From Lytechinus variegatus (lineage: Eukaryota; Echinodermata; Echinoidea; Temnopleuroida; Toxopneustidae), in NCBI RefSeq assembly GCF_018143015.1, contig NC_054755.1:13464624-13528623 (forward strand): a stretch of DNA of 64,000 nucleotides. The letters are read 5' to 3'. Positions 23,882 through 36,945 of the stretch are shown piece after piece (the first letter of the stretch is position 1; every line of letters begins with the position of its first letter). The position numbers were made by a program, and so were the translations under genes. The notes beneath the pieces were generated by a model, which was not told where the DNA came from, searched no databases, and saw nothing but the letters and a program-made list of their open reading frames with translations.

Positions 23882-24340
23882 GCTGCAATGCCATTGGTTG
23901 AAGGAGCCATATTTTTTCATGACAAATCTAGAATAAGGGCTTTGAATGCCAAAATATCACCTGCCTCCTTTGAATACTAAGAAGCCACAAAAATTGGCGT
24001 CATGTCATAATATCTTGCATACAATCAAATAGTATAGATGTGACATGGATCTTTATTGGAAATGGGCATGTTTCGTTACTCGTCACTAAACCACATATTG
24101 AAGCCATATATGAAGAATATGGATTACGCTCGTAACATTTGTTACTCTTCTTGCCTTCTTGACTATTTATCAACATGGCTGAAAATAACTTGGAAAAAGT
24201 AAAGCTTTGCAGACAAGGTCTTGAGTCTAAGTGTATTACAAACTGCACTTTTATGTCTTAAGTTTTAGAGCATTAGATCATTATGAATGTTGTTAATTCT
24301 AATAGATGAGTACTTTTTTTATAAGCTTTATAACTGTATA

Positions 24341-24643
24341 CAGGGTGGCCCTTAAATAATGGAATCCATGTAATACTCAGTTGTATCAAATTAAATTACG
24401 ATAAGTGAATATTATTGACTTCATTCGATAAGAGTATTTTCTCTAAGATGATACCAATATCACTTGTTTTGGCCCATGCACCCATATGATGCATGAACCA
24501 AAATTAGTGGGCTTGGAATCATCTCAGAGGAAAATTAGTATTAGTATTAGAATTAAGTCATAGTAGAGTTTTTTTTGTGTGTGTGTGATTCGATTTGGTG
24601 CAATTAAGGATCTCATGAATTCCATTCTTTGCAGGCCACCTTG
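24341..24643. mobile_element. MITE with ~31-bp terminal inverted repeats
   Basis: CAGGGTGGCC at the left and GGCCACCTTG at the right. The match extends inward through AATGGAATCCATG and CATGAATTCCATT. About 300 bp, with 'TATA' immediately outside the left end. A mariner/Tc1-like origin is possible but not shown. Confidence 0.75.
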
Positions 24644-25350
24644 CACAACCGTTCTTAAGGATGTCTGGCCATGCCATGATTTTTAAAAACTGCTTTCCTT
24701 TTCAGTATGTGCCAATGTGCGTTTTTGTTCAAGAAAATGTGGTTTTGATTTGCACTTTTTTTATATTTTAAACTTCAGTATTCGTAGCCCAAAGGGCAAA
24801 GGGTGATACATGAATCCTATTATACCTTAACGGATACAATTTTATGAAAGAGGAATAGAGAAATCATTCGATTGGATCATGTTTCTTGATTTTTAAGGAT
24901 TGAAATTTTTAGGATGCCCAGATATGAAGTGGCCTAGTTTATTACCATATGAGCCCCTTATCACTTTGTTCAAGAACTTTAATTTTAATTTTTCTTGTCT
25001 TGATTTAAATCTATACGAAATTCTTGTAGTGGTGTGTGCCCAAGCACACAAACAATAGCCTTGGGTTCCTTTATTCACAGAACAACAACAACTCAAGATT
25101 TTATTAATGTTTTCACTCTGCATTATGTTATATTCACAACCTATGAGGTGAGAAACGTTCAAAGCAGAAAGCAACAAACAGTTTGTTGGGCAAATTTATT
25201 GAAGACGTTTACCTTTGCTGCTCTTTAAATATATTGGCCCTCCATTTGTCCATAGTTGTAGATTAACATGACAGATACTCTGTAATAATCACACTTTAAT
25301 GTATGTGTAATACTGAAATGTGCTTTTCATTACATATTTTATATGTACAT

Positions 25351-26075
25351 TTAACCTTAATCAAACTGGGCTATTTGACCCCCTGAATTTACTGAATGGG
25401 GGGGAGGGGTCAAGATGATGCTGCCAATCGGGCGATCGCCATGAAATTTTGCCTTTAAGCTACAAGATAGTAACATTAAGTTTTTTCAATCAATAATTTT
25501 CTATTTTTAATTGATTATGCAAATTTATGCATACATTTATGTTTTGCTATTAACTCCATAAAAAGGCTGAAAAATTGCACATTTTTGGTGTCAGTATTCT
25601 TCAACACACATTGAACAAGTTTCTTGAAAAACAAAAGAAAAATCCACAATCAGCATCAATCATTTGTTGTTTTGCTAATTTCTTATGTATTTTATTTATT
25701 ATTTGATCTTTTGTTTTCTATTGTTTTTTTACCAATTTTTTTTTTTGTGGGGGGATACTTTCCAAGGTTCTTTACATTAGAATGAATTAATTTCAATGAT
25801 TTAAACTTGAAATGATCAAATTGATATCAATTTAACCCCAGAACATCATTTGCATTGGATTTGCACACAAAATCACATGTTTGAGCCATTTACAGGCTGA
25901 CGTGCATGTACAAATTATTGTTACATAGTTTTGCAAATTCAGTCTTAAAATAAGCAGGAGACTTCAAAGAAAAATTCATAAAATGGCACGGCTAAATCTT
26001 TGCCTGTTTTAGAATTACTGCCCGAAAGGTCGGGTGGGGCCAAATTGACCCCCCACCCCATTTGTATTAGGTTAA
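25351..26075. mobile_element. TTAA-flanked 725-bp element, second copy of the intron-2 family
   Basis: TTAACCTTAATCAAACTGGG at the left is inverted at the right end in CCATTTGTATTAGGTTAA. Inner G/C-rich arms (TTTGACCCCC and CAAATTGACCCCCC) resemble those of the 21467-22192 element. Internal CATTTGCATTGGATTTG matches the reverse complement of that element's interior. Non-coding. Ends of the form TTAA-CC...GG-TTAA suggest a piggyBac-like origin. Confidence 0.75.
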
Positions 26076-26589
26076 AAGCAAAGTTAATTTGTTTAATTGT
26101 CTGAAATGATAGAAATTAAATGTTTAGGAACAGTTTTAATAATGTTAATAGTAGAGTTGCAAGTTATCCTCGAAATTGGAGAAACAGAAAAATTGTTTCC
26201 ATAAAAGTCATGGAATTTGAAGAAAACTGCTGGTAATCCTGAGTGGTCTAACAAAATCTTCAGAGTATGCCTCTAAAGTATTCCAAAAGTATTCGTCTTA
26301 AGCTTGTTTTTATATGTGTGGACACATAGTTTGGCTGTTCCTTTTTTATAGTTTTGATTTACTAATTTTTGGGGGTGTTAATAAAGTTTGTAGCTTGAGT
26401 TTTGTCAATAAATGATATCAAGCTTTTGCAGACCCTAGCTGTACCAGGTTTTTGCTGTGTGATATCCTAGCATTTAGAATTCTCAAAACCAACAGCAAAT
26501 TTTGGCACTTTTGTTATTAATTAAAACAATTATTTAATTTCCATGTGAAGCTAAACCTGATTTTTGTTGGTGTTTCTAATATTTTTTTG

Positions 26590-27497
26590 AAGAATAAAAG
26601 TTAATGTAAGCATATAACACTATCTGAATTGTTTATGAATGTTTATTTCTTACATTGAACTTTCCACAGTGAGTTTTATCAAGTATACAAATTAAGTGAA
26701 AGTACGGAGTACACTGGAATATTTACTACTTAAACATTCTGGATAACTTCTGCGTACTTCTTGTTAATTTCCATGCAATGCAAGTAATTGTATCAGTTAC
26801 TGCCACATTATACCTAGTAACAGCTACACAAATGATCTGAGAAATTTCTACTTGATCTTTTGTGACAATCTCATTAACTTTTGCTGAATTACTAGTAATA
26901 ACCACATAAACAATCTTAGTTACTTGTACTTAGTAACTTCTACCAATTAAGGCTCATATTACTTTATAACAAGTACAATCTACCAAACAATCTTAGTTAC
27001 GAATACTTATTTATTGGTTATACCTACATGGAAAATTAAGTAACAGTTACACAAATGATCTGAGGATTTTTACTTGATTTCATTAAAAATCTCAGTAACT
27101 TCTATTGAATTACTAGTAATAACCACATAAACAATCTTAGTTACTTCTACTTGATAACTCAACAATTTAAGCTCATATTACTTTATAACAAGTAGCATCT
27201 ACGCAACCAATCTTAGTTACATACACTTATTTACTGGTTGTAGCTACATGAACAATTTCAGCAAAGTTAACTCCTTTATTGTTTACTTCTTGTAATAACA
27301 AATTAAATCGAATTTGTAATACTTACTTGATTAAATAGAGTAAAGAAACTGACTCAATTGTATCAAGTAATAATAACTTCATGTTATTTTCAGTAGAAGG
27401 TACTTAAAATAGCATTAAGTTATGAATACTTAAACAAATTAAGGCAGTTTCTTAACATAATTGAATTAAGTAAATAGGGCAAAATTTTTTTTACAGT
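26590..27497. repeat. AT-rich tandem repeat with 221-bp period
   Basis: ACTAGTAATAACCACATAAA begins at 26891 and recurs at 27112, giving a 221-bp unit present about twice. The right border is TTTTTTTTACAGTG, the inverse of the CACTGTAAAAAAA border at 5866. Densely packed TTACTT/AAGTAA phrases. The left border is unclear. Confidence 0.65.
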
Positions 27498-29287
27498 GTA
27501 GACACCATGATGAGAAAAAAAACCCTTCGGCAGAAAGAAACACCTTTTATACGCATGCCGTCGATGTAATCCCGATCAAATTAATTTTTCCTTTTTATTA
27601 CAACGAGCCCTGGTGTCTTTGTCACAGTTTTCTCGCCAGACAGATGAAATAAGTCAATCTATATTCAATTATTGAAAACATGACCTTTGAATTTATATCT
27701 GTCACCTTCATCCTCTAAAGCGGTACCGATCAGATAACAATCGCTTGTTTGCAAATACATCCCCATCTTGACCCTAAAAGGTCACGGCGCATGCTCTCTA
27801 GTGAATTGTCAATCGATTGAAGTTCGGGCAACGATTTGATATCGCTGTTTGAAAAGTCAGGATGCATCCATAACTGCTTCGAGTCACGTCAAATGTCACG
27901 CGCGTTCATCGAACACTTATTCCGGTAGGAATAAGATATTGGGAGATGTAATCTACTGGAAATGTGATATCGGTTGCGAATGAATTCCTAACTTTTCACA
28001 AATTAGCCCGGATTTTAAAACTTTTATTGCATTTAAACCATCTTAAATGCCAATTTTAGGAGATGATGGAAAACTGGTGGGTCTATCTTTTGTTTTGTTG
28101 TATCCCGGAATATATTCAGGACAATGTCTAGTGTTTCTCGAGTCAAATTTGAAAATCGAGAGTATTATCAAATTACCAATCATCAACTTGGAGCCATTTA
28201 AGGAATACCTAAGATCGGGAAGATGATAAATTGTTTTTTTTTGACCTACATTAAAAAAATACTTAATTTTGAGTTTACTTCAATAAAATAAGTAGACAAA
28301 ACAGCTCTCGTAAAGATTTACGACCGTCAAGGAGTAACGCATTAATGATTGCAAGAATCAAGACATATCTTACTAAAATTTTAGAGTAAAATGATAAAAC
28401 TGGCTTCTTTAACATTCTCCTTTTCGTTCTCTTTTGTCCTATTTTACTTGTTTTCCCCCTCTTTTTTAACTTTGAAAAATCTCAGGGGGACGCCCCTGTC
28501 CCCTTTGTGGCACCACCCCAGTATTTCACTATCCCTTGAGTCATTTAAATCGTTTCCTCTTTGCATTCGCATACAGCAGATCATCATTCTCTAATGTGGC
28601 TCATAATTATCAAAGTAATAAAATATATTCCCCTGACCTGGGCTTGGTTATCAGAATTCGTCTTTTTTATATTTGTATAAATGTCCATTCACGAATCGTC
28701 CTTAGTGTCCCCTCTGCGTACTTTCATTATGTCATGCTCAACATGACTCTAGATAAATGAATTAAAACTGGAATTTAAACATCAAACTCAAGAATCTCAA
28801 ATCTGCGTTTAAATCTAAGAACAGATATTTGAGACTAGAAATCTGGATAAAATGATGATTTTTGTTATTTTCCCGAAACATTCATGAGAATCGGAAAAAG
28901 ATGAATGATGACAGAGACGGGCCAAACAATTGATGACCCAGATTTCCTTGCTGGATTTTTTCAATTTCCAGAGCGAATTATGTTTTACTTGAACAAACAT
29001 TGTATTTATTTCTTCATCACAATCTATATCTCTTATCATCAGTTTTCTATTTTCCAAATTGATAAGGCCTTGAATTTTTACAAGACTGAGCGGACAGTTC
29101 ATAGTATACGTCAACGCACTTTTTTCTGGAGTGTAGCAGTGTTGTTTGTGCAGGAAGATGATTTGTGCATTTTTTCATCTTTTCCATTTTTTTGGTTTCT
29201 TTTTCTTCCTCCCCCTTTTCACTTCTTGTAAAGTCACAGAGGAAGGATGCAGTCGCCCCTCCCCTCGTGGCACTATTCTTGGTATAG

Positions 29288-29567
29288 GATCAGTGGCGTA
29301 CCTAGAATTTTCCACAGGGGGGGGGGGGGCGAATTCGTCCGCCCAAAAATTTGACAAGCAAAAAAAAATGGTCTTCAACCACAAATATAGGATTTCATAC
29401 CAGGAAAAAAAAAATGACAAGCCAAAAAAAGAAAAAGAAAAAAAAGGTCTTCAAGCTCGTCAGGGGGGGGGGGGGTGGGCACGGATACGTCTTTTGCATG
29501 GGTTGTGACTCGTCGGAGGGGGGGGGGGCAGACTGCCCCTCCCGTAGGTACGCTAGTGTACAGGATG
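29288..29567. mobile_element. G-run repeat element
   Basis: The left GGCGTACCTAGAATTTTCC and the right GGTACGCTAGTG are inverted at their ends. Between them are three long G-runs and AAAAATGACAAGC(A/C)AAAAAA blocks. A second copy lies at 62022-62275. The Lys-rich and Pro-rich open frames here are artefacts. Confidence 0.8.
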
Positions 29568-31460
29568 AGCAAGCGGTGACACGACAGATGCTCCTGCGAG
29601 ATTTACTCTGGTCTAAATATCTCGTATGGAAAAGGGTTAGAGTTACGGTAGTAATAGAGTTTTGGGATCAGAGTAATGTCAAGATAAGGATTAGGGTTGT
29701 TATAGTATTGGAGGCTAGGTGCTAGGTTTGGCTTAACATGCAGATTTCACATCGGAGTAATTGTCGCCGGAGCAAATGTCATGGAACCGAGCAAACCGAA
29801 TTTCGTGGTTTAACAAACTTTTTAAATGCTGGCCCCACAATAACCCCTATAAATTTACAAATTTCATGCCCAAACGGAGTGTGAGAAATTATTCAGCTTA
29901 ATAAATACTTGACAGATAAATGATTAACCTGGTGATTAGCATGATTAGTGTTCATGGCAAGGATGTGTCTTAACCTGGTCACTGAAACTTAAACATATCC
30001 ATGGTCTGAAGACTCAGACCCACCACTTCTACGGCACGACATAACAAATAAAAATCTTTTTTCCCTTAACTTTGAGCCACGTATACTACCATTCACCATT
30101 ATTCCCGGATAAAAGGCAGTGTGAAAATAATGCGCCGCCTCTTTCTAACCAATCAAAACTTTTACCATTTTTTCAATTGATTAGTTAATTCATTAATTTA
30201 GTATTTATTAATCTATTCAATTTCTTTTTACCTATTTATGTATGTATGTATATATATTTTTATGTTCATCGATTAATTAATTTATCTATCTACTCATTTA
30301 TTTCTTGTTCTATTATTTGTTCATGTTCTTTTGATTTTTAATTACAATTCCGTTGATGTATATTGCTGGTTCATAATATTATAGACGCATTTTATGGTAA
30401 TTTCAGTTTTGGGTAACTTCACTTTAGGATAACTTCACTTTAGGATGGCCATCTTAGACGTTCAATAGGTGGAGCAAGAAACATTAATAACAAATAATAA
30501 AAAAAGACACCTCCAAATCCCCAACAGAACAAATAATACAAAATCAAGATTTCAATTGGAGTAAGAAATATGAAAAAAAAACTTGTCTGTCTGTGGGATA
30601 TCGAGTATTCCGATATTTCTTTGCGTGTTCTTGGTTTTGGTTAGTGTCATAACTAAGATATTTCAGAATGTTCAATATCTACGTGCACCTCTCTCAAATG
30701 CTATGGGTTACTTTAAATGCATTGTTGATGTTGTTTGGCGAATAAAGGTGACTAAACTGATGCAGGTACCATGCTGTCAACATGCTAGAAAGGTCATATT
30801 TCGACCACAAAGTCATGAACAAAATATTTTTCCTCATTAATTGATATGCTATCTTTGGCGTAATTATCTTTCGTCGCCATATGTCCAAACTCTCAGAGGT
30901 CTTGATACAGATAAAACGGATTAATTACCAACATCGCTTCTTTATGCAACTTAGACACCATTGGATGCGGAAGGTTGTGTTACATTCAAGAAATATAAAA
31001 CTATTCAAGAAAGAGAAATACAGTTTACATTGGCTTCATAAGGGAGGTAAGTCAAAAAGTTCCCATTAAAGTTTTTTTACATGTATGTATACTTGTAGAC
31101 ATTACTTAAGTTGTCTATTCCTAGAATAATTCGCTAATTTTGTTGTGAAATGTATTATCAAATTGGAAGATTACAATAAGAGAGGATTATGTCGACAAAG
31201 CTAAATAAATTGCATCAGAATTGGCACTGATAACATCGCATTAATCTCTAGATCTACTTACAAACGCCAATTTTAAATGGATCTGTAATATATTATTATC
31301 ATTTCATGAATGTTTGATGATATGATGAATTTATCGAGACATATTATGATCTTCTATGTCAATTTCGACTCCTTATATGTGGGTCTAACTTTAGGCAAGT
31401 TACGTTATGTCGCAGCTTTATACGAGGTCGAATCATAAGTATCTTTTCAAATAAGATTTT

Positions 31461-32057
31461 AAAGGGATAGTCCAGGCTGGATATATATCAATACATAGAG
31501 TAGAATTCACAAAGCAAAATACTGACAATTTGATCAAAATCGGATAACAAATAACGAAGTTATTGAATTTTAAAGATTTGCATTATTCCGGTGATACGGT
31601 TCGAGGCATGTCTTTATGAATATTCATTAGGTGGGCCGATTACGTCATTTCTTCAGTTCTTTTGTATTTTTAATATAAAATTAGGTATATCAAACTATTT
31701 TCTACTAAGAGCTAAAACATTTGGATTGACAACAGATTAAGTGTATTAGTTATTTTCTGCCTCAACTTATTTCATCATAATGGAGACACATCTTTTACAC
31801 ATGCATGAAAAATGAAACATTTATGATTTCATGTAATTACATAAGAAAAAGGAAAATGGCTATGTGAAATCATGAGCCCACCTTATGAATATTCATGACG
31901 ATGTGCATATAACTGTGTTCACAAAATATTGATAAACTTTAAAATTCAATAACTTCGTCTTTTGTTATCCGATTTTGATGATTTTTTTGTCAGCATTTTG
32001 CTCTGTGAATTCTACTACTTTTATTTAAATATACATATTTTCAGCCGGATCATCCCA
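31461..32057. mobile_element. Foldback element (AAAGGGATAGTCCAGGCTGG family)
   Basis: The left AAAGGGATAGTCCAGGCTGG is inverted at the right as CAGCCGGATCATCCC. Arms of about 200 bp run inward, including AAAATCGGATAACAAATAAC and the complementary TTTGTTATCCGATTTTGATG. About 600 bp, non-coding. Confidence 0.85.
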
Positions 32058-32107
32058 TTGTCTGAATAGCATTGAACGAGAATACGAGGTCTTATTATTA
32101 TTTTTTT

Positions 32108-32692
32108 AAAGGACAAGTCCACCCCCAACAAAAAATCACTTGAATAAAAGGAGAAAAATTCAACAAGCATAATACTAAAAATTTCATCAAAATCGGATGT
32201 AAAATAAGAAAGTTATGACATTTCAAAATTTCGCTTATTTTTAACAAAATAGTTATATGAACAAGCCAGTTACATCCAAATGAGAGAGTCGATGATGTCA
32301 CTCACTCACTCTTTCTTTTGTTTTTTATTGTTTGAATTATGAAATATTTTTATTTTCTCGTCATTGTCATGTGAAATGAAGTTTCATTCCTCCCTGAACA
32401 CGTGGAATTCCATTATTTTAACATTTTGTGCTTCAGTCAAGGAGGTCCTAATTGTCAAATTCGTGAAAATTGAAATATTGTATAATTCAAACAATAAAAA
32501 ACAAAAGAAATAGTGAGTGAGTGACATCATCGACTCTCTCATTTGGATGTAACTGGCTCGTTCATATAACTATTTTGTTGAAAATAAGCGAAACTTTGAA
32601 ATGTCATAACTTTCTTAGTTTACATCCGATTTTGATGAAATTTTCAGCATTGTGCTTGTCTGTTTTTCTCTATTGATTAAATCAATGTTTTT
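32108..32692. mobile_element. Foldback element (AAAGGACAAGTCCACCCC family), right end cut
   Basis: Starts AAAGGACAAGTCCACCCCC. The long arms include AAAATCGGATGTAAAATAAG / CTTAGTTTACATCCGATTTT and GAGTCGATGATGTCACTCAC / GTGAGTGACATCATCGACTC. The expected right terminus (…GGACTTGTCCTTT, seen as GGACTTGACCTTT in the 7628 copy) is missing. The sequence leaves the element at about 32692 and enters the YHYH gene's first exon. Confidence 0.85.
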
Positions 32693-32703
32693 CTGAGGTT
32701 TTT

Positions 32704-35084
32704 ATGGCTTTAAAACTGAATAGAGAATCACCTCCAATCATGCTGCGGATACTGATAGTGGCTCTCTGTGTAGTCCTTGCCCATGGCATCACGGTAGAGG
32801 AGACGGAGTATTTCGGCACCACCGGGCTTCCTGAGAGGAATACTGGTATAACTGGATGGGTGACTGTCACATCCAAAGGATCGAACTGGGAAATTCAAAG
32901 TAACAACATACCAGATCATGAAACAGGTGAGTTTTCATAACTTTGTGATATGACCACCCCCCCCCCCCTCCATAAAGGAAAACCCAACAAAACAAAACAT
33001 CAACAACAAACATGGCCTTGGGACGCGGTTTTTTTTTTTTAATTACTTGTCGTTTTGTTTTCTGACGACAACCCCCTGTAAAAAAATACCACCCAGCACA
33101 GCACCCCTTATTTGAAAATCGTTACCATGGCAATGAAAACAAAGCAAAAGAAAAGAATTAGGTTAAAACAAAACGAGCACAAAAAACCAACATACATAAC
33201 AAAACAAAACAAAAATACAAGAAGATTTTTTTTTATGACGCATACCCATTAAGTATCCTGAAATTACATTTATGTACTATGACGAGGACAAACCAAGAAA
33301 TAATATATACTCGTACTCTAATATCAGAATGCTTCGGACGAAAAAAATTGACAATGCTTACCAGGGACTAATATTATACAAGCCTGACTTCTTACTAAGT
33401 CATTTTATCTCGTGTTCCTCTTAAGTGTATTACTAGTTACTTTGTACGCCTAACTCGATGTTCATTATTATGTCATTATTCTTATACAATGATTTTATTT
33501 GTGCTGACATTTTGTAAAATAAGGAAAAATTAAAGAAGAAAAAAAAATCAAAATTCTGGAAATCAGCTTACACATCAATAGTGGGAACAATTCATTTTTT
33601 TAAAAATGATACAAATAATTAAAAAAACACAAGTAGACCAGTACTAATGTGAGAATATTGATATCGAAAGCCGATAATTGTGTGCTTATCATCTTGACAA
33701 CGCCATAAAGGTATCTTTCCCGGGAATCACAACCCCAATACCATCGTCGAGCAGACGGTTATCCGCACCGTCCCCAAGGAGCCCGAGGTAGCTACCACCA
33801 CCACCTGTCTCCCTGGTGGGCCCATCGCCATCGCGGTCAACGGCATCGCCATCTTCAACCCATGGGACGCCGACGGCGAGAACGCGGTGGAGGGCGAAGG
33901 AGCCGAGGTCTTTGACATGTGCGATGGTCATCCGGATCAGCGCGGAACGTAAGGACAATGAAGGGGGGGGATGTGAAAAGGGAGGGTTGGGAATGGGTGC
34001 AATTAAAGAGAATAAGTAAAGCAGGGGCGGATCAAGGATTTTCAAAGGGGGGCACATTTTTTCGAGGAAAAAATTGACAAGCCACAAAAAGTCTTCACTT
34101 TTTAGAGAGGGGGGGGGGGGTACACTTCTGTTTTAACGGCATTCTTACAATACAAATTTAATTTTGTTTCTCAAGGGGTAGGGGACGGGCCGGCTTTGCC
34201 CTCCCCCCGATCCGCCAGTGAGGTATGGTATGCCTAAATGGACATCGAATGATCGAATACAATAAAAGGAAAAAGAATGATCAGAAGGATAGAGGGGAAA
34301 AATAAATGAGCATAATAAATTTTTGAAGGGGAGAAAAAACAAAAGGCACACAAAAAGGAAATGAGGCGAAGATGTTTCTGATTTATGGTTTGCTGTTCCA
34401 CATTATTCATAGTATACATAATATAGTACAGGCCATATGTTTGACTGTGCCATATCACTTCGTAGCTCCTAATGATTATTAGGTCTATATTGTATTTTTT
34501 TCTATCATTTTGGCAAAATAAATTCACATTTGCACACCAACCGATGTTGTAGCTTAAAATTGTAAGATATTAAGCATTCTTTTTGGTGCATCATTATCTC
34601 AAAACCCAGATACCATTACCACCGGGAGCCATCCAGCTGTCTCTTCGACGTCAACCCCGGTGTGCCTTCACCGATGGTCGGTGTCGCCTTCGATGGCTTT
34701 GCAATCTATGGCCCCGTCGACGAGAGCGGAAACACACTGACTTCGGCCGATCTGGACGAGTGCCACGGCCGCGTCAACTCAGACGGAGTCTACCAATACC
34801 ACACCACTTCCGACTTCCCCTACATCCTCGGGTGCTACAGAGGCACCCCTAAGGGTGTCAACACCGGTGGCAGCAACTGCTACAAGGCCGCTGATGCCGA
34901 TGAAGCAGGCAATATTGCTGGTGGGAGTGGTGGTGATGGTGGTGGAGGGGCTCGGCCACCCCCTCGAACACGCCCAAGGCGCTCTGGACCTCCAGCCAAC
35001 GCCCTGGTACCGCAGAACCTCTTCCAGAGGAGGCTACCAGCAGGATACCGGGATTTCCTCCAGAAGGTCATCTTTAAACGATAA
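32704..35084 (+). CDS. Secreted YHYH-domain protein, three exons
   Basis: Exons: 32704-32926, 33711-33948 and 34610-35084 (TAA), joined by GTGAGT...AG and GTAAGG...CAG introns in phases 1 and 2. I prefer the ATG at 32740 because it gives a clean signal peptide (MLRILIVALCVVLAHG) and a 299-aa product. The ATG at 32704 would add 12 residues. Residues ~85-225 are the YHYH domain: TCLPGGPIAIAVNGIAIFNP, FDMCDGHPDQRG, YHYH (143-146, split by intron 2), PSPMVGVAFDGFAIYGP, LDECHGR, YQYH (203-206) and YILGCYRG. Six Cys (95, 133, 152, 193, 217, 232) could form three disulphides. A Gly-rich linker and a basic tail follow. The exons are clearly GC-richer than the surroundings. The family is widespread in bacteria and some eukaryotes; I know of no firm biochemical role. 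Frame and splice sites look intact. Confidence 0.88.
34023..34221. mobile_element. G-run repeat element in intron 2 of the YHYH gene
   Basis: GGGGCGGATCAAGGATTTTC at the left and CCCCCGATCCGCCAGTGAGG at the right are inverted. The interior has AAAAAATTGACAAGCCACAA and a G-run, as in the related elements at 29288 and 62022. Confidence 0.7.
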
Positions 35085-35136
35085 AATACAAGACGAGATT
35101 ATATTCAATTGAATTAATAATTACATCACTTACGTA

Positions 35137-35142
35137 AATAAA
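35137..35142 (+). promoter_or_regulatory. Polyadenylation signal of the YHYH gene
   Basis: AATAAA 52 bp downstream of the stop codon, followed by an A-rich stretch. Position and spacing fit a 3' end. Confidence 0.65.
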
Positions 35143-36945
35143 GAAAAAATACTGCAATCCAGACAATTTGAAGATCTCATTATCTTTTTCGGCATTACAC
35201 TTTATGCAATCTATACCACATCAATTATGTTTTGTCTATTGGTCAAAATATATAAAAGAGCTTCTTCACGAAAAGCCGGATTGAAGCTTGTACCAAGTAA
35301 TTCCGATTTTTTTTTAACAGTCAATGTCTTTGTTGGCATAATTTTCACCGCTGATGCATCCTATCCTTTGAAAAAACGTGCACTGAATACTATCAAAATT
35401 AGACCTTTCACATAATTGTTTCAGAGTTCTTCATGATGAAATATGGGTACGATTAATGCATCACTTTAGCGCTCAGAATGAACACTTAATATCTCTGGGA
35501 AGATTGAACTTTCACTTCAGCTTTTATGTGATTCTCGAGCGAAGATAAGCACTCCATCATCAGGATCATCATGATCTTGCTATTGATTTATCATGAACAA
35601 TATGGCACATCAGGGAACGCATGGAAGCGACGTCACTTAGGGAGGATGGGGGTGAAATAAGAACCCCATAAAAATAATTACCAATGGATTGATTATCACT
35701 TTCCCACACTGGTTTACGTTTTATGAAGAAAAAAAATCAATCTGTAAAAAACAAACAATTGAGCCGCATATTAGACATATTTTGTCTAAATTAAATCACA
35801 CTTTGAATAAAACTTTCTCAAAATAAATGATGAACCTGAATGAAACATCAAACCATGTCTCTTTGTGTGTTTATTGACTTTTGACAGCTCTATCTTAACT
35901 TGCAAAGAACCATGAAATTATCAGTAGTAATCATAATTATCTTCATGAAATATCTCCATGATTTTCCTAGCAAATATATAAGAAAAAGCTACATCAGTAA
36001 TCCTTTTGATGTTTGTACTGGAAAATAAATCTCCAGGACAATACAATAAATTCAACTTGAATTTAAGTTTAAATATTTCACTTGACATATTGTAAATCCT
36101 ACTCAAAACAACTCTTTAAAAGTTTGCTTAAATTCCTTTGACGAGCAACATTAAATTGCTTTGGTCTAGTTTGATTCATAATACACTAAGTTATTTTATA
36201 AATTTGAAATGTTTGTATATCTCTGTCAATAATATTCCATAGATATATAAGCTTTCATAAACCCTGGACATTACTACTCATTGCTTTATATAAACAATGC
36301 AAATTTAGTGTGCTAACTTCAGTTTGGGTTTCAAGTCCCAAATCTACGTAAGCTTACATATCCCTCTTTTATCCAAAGAAACTAATGTTATTTCTTAAAT
36401 AATTATCATCAAAATAATTCCTCCTTAACTCAATTATTTCTTTCCGTTCTCCTTTTCCTTGACAAGTATAACACATATCTTTATACCTTTTTTTTTCATA
36501 CAAGACGTGTCGCATTCTGTTATCTATACGGCGACCTCACAATATGCAAAATTTATGCAAATGAACATTTAACCACGTGAAGGTTTTCTTCACTTTCATT
36601 TTAACATTTTAGATATTGATAATTGGTTCAGAAAACCTTTTAACATAATATCTAAGCACACTTACTTCTTTGGCAGGAACTATGAACTTTGTTTAACACA
36701 ATACTAGTTGGCCAAGCTTCATCCTAGACGGAATCTGCTACTTTAGAGAAATTTCAAGCACTCTGTCGAAACTTGTTGCTCGATGTATTATCACATGTTT
36801 CGAAGCTGAAATTTTAGGCTGAAACCGATTTTTACATATATACATATATTATGGTATCTGCAACAAATAAATAGTTTCGATCATCGAAGCACACACGTTA
36901 TCCGATCTTCACTTACATGATCATATTTCCGTATCGTTTTTTGTT

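Noticed and set aside
33689..34087. Minus-strand 132-residue ORF
   Set aside because: Shadow of YHYH exon 2 and the intronic G-run element.
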